The notes below the pieces were generated by a model. That model was not told where the DNA came from and searched no databases. It worked only from the letters and a program-made list of their open reading frames with translations. A stretch of 9,513 bases of DNA from CAZDXJ01 sp964509475 (GTDB lineage: Bacteria > Pseudomonadota > Gammaproteobacteria > Methylococcales > Methylomonadaceae), in contig CAZDXJ010000087.1 of assembly GCA_964509475.1 (NCBI GenBank), positions 1-9,513 of the forward strand. Reading direction: 5' to 3'. Below, one piece after another: positions 5,733 through 9,513 of the stretch; positions within the stretch are counted from its first letter, which is position 1; every line of letters starts with the position of its first letter. A program made the translations under genes and the position numbers.

Positions 5733-7061
5733 ATGTTGTTATATTGGACCATGACTGACAAAAAATACCTTCCATCTTCCCCGCCAGCGCTTGATTCCGT
5801 TATCTATCTATACGATAACACGCCCGTTACCCGAGAGCGGTTATTTGCTCATGCTGTTTATCTGAGTCAGCAATTACCCGATCGGAATTATGCCATCAAT
5901 CTGTGCCAGAACCGCTATTTGTTTACCGTCGCTTATCTGGCTGTCCTCATCAAACAACAAATCAATCTGTTGCCGGCGAACCGGTCAAAGCGTGATATCA
6001 GCCAGCTCTTGCAGGAATACCCGCAAAGTTATTGTCTGAGCGACAACCCTGAAAGTGGGCAAAAAGCGGTTTTTGTAATCGACCCGGCTATACCTGATCA
6101 GCCGCTTGCCGATTGGCCCGATTTCAGTCCCCAGGCCATCGCATCAATATCCTTTACGTCTGGCAGTACCGGCAAACCCAAAAAAATTACCAAAACCTGG
6201 GGAGAATTCCGAAAATCCGCCGAACTGGCGACCCGGCGCCTGGAACTCGATGATAACGGCTTGATGATTTTGTCCACGGTTCCACCCCAACATATGTATG
6301 GTTTGGAAACATCCGTTTTCTGGCCGTTATACGGCTCTATCAAAATATCCAGTGAACGCCCCTTTTTTCCGGAAGACATACGCCGTTTGAGCAAATCATC
6401 ACCGTACCGCTGTGTGTTGATTTCCTCACCCATACATCTGCGCAGCTGCAGCAAGGCCAGCATAACCTGGCACAATATTGCCATGGTTTTATCCTCAACA
6501 GCACCCATGCCTTTTGATCTGGCGGTTCGTATAGAACAACAGATGCAGGCCCCGCTTTATGAAATATTCGGCAGTACCGAAACCCTTTCCTATGCTTCGC
6601 GCCGGCCTATAAAAAACGGACTCTGGCAACCCTATCCAGGCATCCGGCTGGTTACCGACAATGAGCGCTTTCACCTGTACGGCGGCCATTTGCCCCGGTC
6701 GGTAGCCCTCGATGACCAATTTTATATCGAAGCGGATGGTACATTTGAGCTTATTGGCCGCTCAACCGATATGATAAAAATAGCCGGTAAAAGAGCTTCA
6801 CTGATGGAACTGAACCGTATCATCAATTCGATTCCAGGTGTTGAAGAAGCGGTTTACTACCGCACGGTATCCGAACGTCTGGGTGCATTTGTCGTTAGCC
6901 GGTTAAGCAAAAAAGCGTTGCTCGATGAATTGCGGACGGCCATGGATGAAGTATTTTTGCCCCGTCCACTGACCCGGGTCAAGCAATTACCCCGAAATGA
7001 AACCGGCAAGATCATGCTGCGTGAAGTACAACACCTAATCGAAGAATATGATGTTGCCTGA
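5733..7061 (+). CDS. apeH: Adenylate-forming acyl-ACP/CoA synthetase of the aryl polyene cluster (ApeH-like)
   Basis: ANL-superfamily enzyme of 442 residues, somewhat short for the family. By analogy with characterised aryl polyene systems it activates the aryl starter (4-hydroxybenzoate type) as an adenylate and loads it on a carrier protein. Seen: phosphate-binding loop FTSGSTGKPKK at 141-151; aromatic-pocket motif PPQHMYGLE at 184-192; YEIFGSTET at 276-284; hinge region GRSTDMIKIAGKRAS at 342-356 with D346; and the catalytic lysine K425 in RNETGKIMLR. All core adenylation motifs are therefore intact. The N-terminal domain is compact, as in the AasC/ApeH type. ATG 5733 gives the longest form; ATG 5751 (MTDKK) is an alternative and neither has a strong ribosome-binding site. 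It is the first gene of the plus-strand operon and its end overlaps the next gene by 14 bp. Substrate is inferred from the neighbours, not from pocket residues. Confidence 0.86.
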   Translation: MLLYWTMTDKKYLPSSPPALDSVIYLYDNTPVTRERLFAHAVYLSQQLPDRNYAINLCQNRYLFTVAYLAVLIKQQINLLPANRSKRDISQLLQEYPQSYCLSDNPESGQKAVFVIDPAIPDQPLADWPDFSPQAIASISFTSGSTGKPKKITKTWGEFRKSAELATRRLELDDNGLMILSTVPPQHMYGLETSVFWPLYGSIKISSERPFFPEDIRRLSKSSPYRCVLISSPIHLRSCSKASITWHNIAMVLSSTAPMPFDLAVRIEQQMQAPLYEIFGSTETLSYASRRPIKNGLWQPYPGIRLVTDNERFHLYGGHLPRSVALDDQFYIEADGTFELIGRSTDMIKIAGKRASLMELNRIINSIPGVEEAVYYRTVSERLGAFVVSRLSKKALLDELRTAMDEVFLPRPLTRVKQLPRNETGKIMLREVQHLIEEYDVA

Positions 7062-7362
7062 GTCCATCCTGTGCACTTATAAAATACCGGCGCATCATCC
7101 CTGTCTTGCCGGTCATTTTCCGGGCAACCCCATCGTTCCAGGCGTCGTGATTCTGGATTATAGCCGGCGCTTGTTACAACAATGGCGCCCCGAAATACGG
7201 ATTACCAGCATGACATGGACAAAATTTCATCAACCACTGAAACCGGAGCAAGCATTCATGATTGAACTCCGTCAGAAAAATACCGGCCTGATTCAGTTTG
7301 AATGCCGTTGCCATCAACAAAAACTGGCTTCCGGTCAATTTCAAGTCAAACCGGCATCGTGA
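7048..7362 (+). CDS. apeI: Small hot-dog fold 3-hydroxyacyl-ACP dehydratase subunit (ApeI-like)
   Basis: A single hot-dog domain of 104 residues, shorter than FabZ (about 150). Seen: HHPCLAGHFPGNPIVPGVV at 16-34, the FabZ/FabA dehydratase signature, with catalytic H23 and, 14 residues later, D37 at the acid position (Asp as in FabA, Glu in FabZ). The fold is trimmed at the C-terminus, ending at GQFQVKPAS. In aryl polyene systems ApeI pairs with ApeP to form the dehydratase that makes each double bond of the chain; here the ApeP-like partner is two genes downstream. ATG 7048 overlaps the synthetase gene by 14 bp; ATG 7051 directly follows and could be used instead. The TGA shares four bases with the GTG of the next gene. 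Family membership is clear; partner choice is inferred. Confidence 0.86.
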   Translation: MMLPESILCTYKIPAHHPCLAGHFPGNPIVPGVVILDYSRRLLQQWRPEIRITSMTWTKFHQPLKPEQAFMIELRQKNTGLIQFECRCHQQKLASGQFQVKPAS

Positions 7363-8276
7363 ATACCATCTGGCGAAGGCATCAGGAGCGCAGCACCCCG
7401 CTCGCCTTGAAGACAATCCGCTGGATTGCGCTGCATTTGGGCCGCCCCGCTGCCCGCTGTTTATTGTGGCCCATTAGCGTTTATTATTTGTTATTTGCAA
7501 GCTCACAACGGCGCGCCTCTCTGTCGTATCTAAGGCGGGCCTTGGATAAACCGCCGACTCTGATCGATGTTGCCCGGCACATTCATTGTTTCGCATCGAC
7601 CATCCTGGATCGGGTTTATCTGATGACCGGGCAGTTTGACAAACTGGATATTACCTTTCCCAATGAAAACATGCCGCTAAGATACAGCCAAAAAGGGCGC
7701 GGTTGTATCCTGCTGGGCAGCCATATCGGCAGCTTTGAAGTTCTGCGCAGTTACGCGCTGCGCCGCTGTCCCTTGCCGATAAAAATCCTGATGTACGAAG
7801 GCCAGAATCCGATGATTGTGCAAATTCTCAATGCCTTGAATCCGGGTTTGGCGGATATGATCATCCCGATTGGCGCCCCGGACAGTTTGTTGCAGATCCG
7901 CGATGCCATCGAATCCGGCGCGGCTGTTGGCATGCTCGGCGACCGGGTTATGGGTGGCGCCCACGAAAAAACCGTACCATGCACATTGCTGGGTGATACC
8001 GTTACCTTGCCCGCCGCGCCCCTGTTAATCGCCGCGTCGCTGCAAGCACCGGTTATTTTGTTTTTCGGCATCTATCTGGGTGGCAACAAGTACCGCCTGC
8101 ATTTTGAATTACTGGCCGAAAACATCCCGTTATCGCGTGCGCACCGGCAACGCGATTTGCAAATGTGGATGCAAAAATATGCCGACAGCCTGGAAAAACA
8201 TATTCGCCAAACGCCCTACAACTGGTTCAATTTTTTTGATTACTGGCAGGACGAAAAACCGGATGTCCGCAAATAA
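7359..8276 (+). CDS. LpxL/HtrB-family acyltransferase of the aryl polyene cluster
   Basis: Predicted membrane-associated acyltransferase of 305 residues in the lipid A late acyltransferase (LpxL/HtrB) family. Seen: an N-terminal basic and hydrophobic segment (about residues 18-47, ending PISVYYLLFA) that could anchor it to the inner membrane; the catalytic H-x4-E motif SHIGSFE with H122 and E127; GMLGDRVMGG, matching the conserved Asp-Arg region of the family; and a C-terminal NWFNFFDYW, common in the versions found in aryl polyene clusters. It probably transfers the finished polyene, or a fatty acid, to the lipid or sugar carrier that holds the pigment in the outer membrane; the acceptor is not known to me. 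GTG 7359 overlaps the upstream stop (GTGA), and a longer in-frame ATG at 7302 would lie deep inside the upstream gene. The end overlaps the next gene by 14 bp. Confidence 0.85.
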   Translation: MNTIWRRHQERSTPLALKTIRWIALHLGRPAARCLLWPISVYYLLFASSQRRASLSYLRRALDKPPTLIDVARHIHCFASTILDRVYLMTGQFDKLDITFPNENMPLRYSQKGRGCILLGSHIGSFEVLRSYALRRCPLPIKILMYEGQNPMIVQILNALNPGLADMIIPIGAPDSLLQIRDAIESGAAVGMLGDRVMGGAHEKTVPCTLLGDTVTLPAAPLLIAASLQAPVILFFGIYLGGNKYRLHFELLAENIPLSRAHRQRDLQMWMQKYADSLEKHIRQTPYNWFNFFDYWQDEKPDVRK

Positions 8277-8715
8277 GGCCAAACCCGTTCTCAATCAACA
8301 GCAGATTCGCCGGTTGATCCCACACCAGGGGGCCATGTGCCTATTGGAGCGTGTTGAATATTGGGACGAAAAAAGCATCCACTGCACCAGCAACAGCCAT
8401 AAAAATCCAGACAACCCCTTATGCCTGGATGGCCAGCTTTCCGCATTGCATTTGCTGGAATACGGCGCCCAAGCCATGGCCCTGCATAGCGGTTTGTTAA
8501 AACAGGCGGTAACCCCGGGATTTTTTGCGGCGGCTCGGCATATACAACTCTTTGTCGATACAATCCATGATATTGAAGATGAATTATCCATTACCGCAAA
8601 GCTGCAAATGAATAGCAAAGACGGCGCAGTTTACGACATTGATATTGGCACTATCCAGGCGCAGCCATTACTCAGCGCCCGTATAACGGTCATCAATACG
8701 GGAGCATCGGCATGA
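8263..8715 (+). CDS. apeP: Hot-dog fold dehydratase partner subunit (ApeP-like)
   Basis: A single hot-dog domain of 150 residues with the ApeP pattern. Seen: LIPHQGAMCLLERVEYWDE at 18-36, including H21; NPDNPLCLDGQL at 48-59; and the central helix start LLEYGAQAMALH at 64-75 with E66 at the catalytic acid position of FabZ. The FabZ active-site His should lie 14 residues before E66, but that position is P52 and no HFPG motif is present, so this chain seems to lack half of the usual site. In characterised systems ApeP pairs with ApeI, whose homologue here keeps the His. ATG 8263 starts 14 bp before the acyltransferase stop with AGGA about ten bases upstream. A longer in-frame ATG at 8080 would lie inside the acyltransferase and is rejected. 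It shares four bases (ATGA) with the ketoreductase gene. Confidence 0.85.
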   Translation: MSANKAKPVLNQQQIRRLIPHQGAMCLLERVEYWDEKSIHCTSNSHKNPDNPLCLDGQLSALHLLEYGAQAMALHSGLLKQAVTPGFFAAARHIQLFVDTIHDIEDELSITAKLQMNSKDGAVYDIDIGTIQAQPLLSARITVINTGASA

Positions 8716-9431
8716 AAAGAGCAATTGTCACAGGCGGCAGCGGTGATATCGGCGCCGCCATAAGCCAACATCTGGCCCAACAAGGCTTTCACGTCATTGT
8801 GCACAGTCACAAAAATATTGAAAAAGCCCAAAATCTGGCCGTTCAGATTCTTGCACAAGGCGGTAGCGCGGAAAGCATTCAATTCGATATTACCGATGCC
8901 AAAGCAGTGAACAAGCATCTGGAAAAGCTGTTGCAGGCCGGCCCCATACAGGTTATTGTCAACAATGCCGGCATACATCATGATGCACCGTTAGCCGGCA
9001 TGGCCATCGGGCACTGGCGCCAGGTTATCGATGTTTCCCTGCACGGCTTTTACAATGTAACCCAGCCTTTGTTACTCCCCATGATAACAACCCGCTGGGG
9101 ACGAATTATCAATATGTCCTCGGTCGCGGCTGTACTTGGGAACCGGGGACAGAGCAATTACGCGGCCGCCAAAGCAGCTTTACATGGCGTCACCAAATCG
9201 CTGGCCCAGGAACTGGCTTCACGCGGCATTACCGTCAATGCCATCGCCCCCGGCATCATTGCAGGCAATATGATTCAGCAAAGCTTCACAAAACAGCAAA
9301 TAAAACAAATCGTACCGATGCAGCGGGCAGGAAGCCCCGAAGAAGTCGCCGCACTCACCGCGTTTCTCTGTTCCGACGATGCCGCTTATATTTCCGGGCA
9401 AATTATCGGTATCAATGGTGCGATGGGCTAG
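8712..9431 (+). CDS. apeQ: 3-ketoacyl-ACP reductase, FabG/SDR family (ApeQ-like)
   Basis: Classical short-chain dehydrogenase of 239 residues that reduces the beta-keto group during polyene elongation, presumably with NADPH. Seen: nucleotide-binding TGGSGDIG at 7-14; D59 in FDITD; NNAG at 84-87; catalytic S137 in INMSSVA; Y150 and K154 in SNYAAAK; and a FabG-like C-terminus (EEVAALTAFLCSDDAAYISGQ). The Asn of the FabG catalytic tetrad corresponds here to S109 (VSLHGFY), which I believe is common in the aryl polyene branch but could not check. Housekeeping FabG is unlikely, because the gene overlaps an ApeP-like gene by four bases and no fabD, acpP or fabF surrounds it. Only 30 bp separate its stop from a probable insertion-sequence end, so its usual downstream partner is missing from this position. 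Confidence 0.9.
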   Translation: MKRAIVTGGSGDIGAAISQHLAQQGFHVIVHSHKNIEKAQNLAVQILAQGGSAESIQFDITDAKAVNKHLEKLLQAGPIQVIVNNAGIHHDAPLAGMAIGHWRQVIDVSLHGFYNVTQPLLLPMITTRWGRIINMSSVAAVLGNRGQSNYAAAKAALHGVTKSLAQELASRGITVNAIAPGIIAGNMIQQSFTKQQIKQIVPMQRAGSPEEVAALTAFLCSDDAAYISGQIIGINGAMG

Positions 9432-9461
9432 TACAGCACCATTTTTGTTCTGATTGATAAT

Positions 9462-9513
9462 GGCTTTGTTGCATAAAAAATTGACAGCGTGATTTCTGAG
9501 TGTATTACCTATT
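9462..9513. mobile_element. Probable left end of an IS5/IS903-type insertion sequence (truncated by window)
   Basis: The bases GGCTTTGTTGCATAAA at 9462-9477 closely resemble the terminal inverted repeat of IS903-group elements, whose consensus I recall as starting GGCTTTGTTGAATAAA. A promoter-like TTGACA follows immediately, as is usual in front of a transposase gene. The element runs beyond the edge, so the transposase, right end and target duplication cannot be seen; the nine bases before it (9453-9461, ATTGATAAT) would be the expected duplication. Orientation and family are inferred from about 16 bases only. Confidence 0.55.
9481..9508 (+). promoter_or_regulatory. Candidate promoter inside the insertion-sequence end
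   Basis: A perfect TTGACA (9481-9486) lies 16 bp before TATTAC (9503-9508, four of six matches to TATAAT). It begins 19 bases inside the presumed terminal repeat and points rightwards, a position typical of a transposase promoter. Whether a transposase follows is outside the window. Confidence 0.4.

Noticed and set aside
8080..8262. N-terminal extension of the ApeP-like gene
   Set aside because: The extra 61 residues are an out-of-frame reading of the acyltransferase; the hot-dog domain and a ribosome-binding site fit ATG 8263.
9462..9513. IS6/IS26-type terminal repeat
   Set aside because: IS26-like ends start GGCACTGTTGCAAA or GGTTCTGTTGCAAA; the CATAAA continuation here fits the IS903/IS5 type better.

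Overview
The window looks like chromosomal DNA from a gammaproteobacterium of roughly balanced GC content. The best taxonomic clue is the order cysM followed by rlmD, which recalls the cysM-rlmD-relA neighbourhood of Pseudomonas. Here two envelope genes sit between them. A methylotroph-like (Methylococcales) or related lineage is possible, but this is inference and no 16S or marker gene is present.

Left block (1-5362), all on the minus strand and transcribed right to left. It runs: a BamE-like lipoprotein (unnamed), queD (queuosine and 7-deazaguanine synthesis), cysM (cysteine synthase B), a ydbH-family AsmA-like intermembrane protein, a lipoprotein that joins a YnbE-like N-terminus to a YdbL (DUF1318) domain, and rlmD (23S rRNA m5U1939 methyltransferase, cut by the window edge). 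Genes overlap, abut or lie at most 23 bp apart. TAG-ATG abutments occur at 4802/4801 and 810/809, so this is very probably one operon mixing RNA modification, sulfur assimilation and outer-membrane lipid homeostasis.

Middle (5363-5732): a 370-bp AT-rich divergent intergenic region with small palindromes and promoter-like hexamers, but no gene that I can support.

Right block (5733-9431), plus strand: five overlapping genes that form part of an aryl polyene (APE) or xanthomonadin-like pigment cluster. They are an adenylate-forming acyl-ACP synthetase (ApeH-like), a small hot-dog dehydratase (ApeI-like), an LpxL/HtrB-type acyltransferase, a second hot-dog dehydratase (ApeP-like) and a FabG-like ketoreductase (ApeQ-like). 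The overlaps alternate 14, 4, 14 and 4 bp, implying strong translational coupling. By analogy with characterised APE systems, ApeH loads the aryl starter on an ACP, ApeQ and ApeI/ApeP carry out ketoreduction and dehydration in each extension cycle, and the acyltransferase attaches the polyene to a membrane lipid carrier. The ketosynthases, ACPs, exporter and starter-supply genes are not in the window.

Right edge (9462-9513): an IS903/IS5-like terminal motif, followed by a promoter-like element, suggests that an insertion sequence begins just after the ketoreductase, where an APE ketosynthase gene would often follow. No CRISPR, tRNA or rRNA gene was seen.
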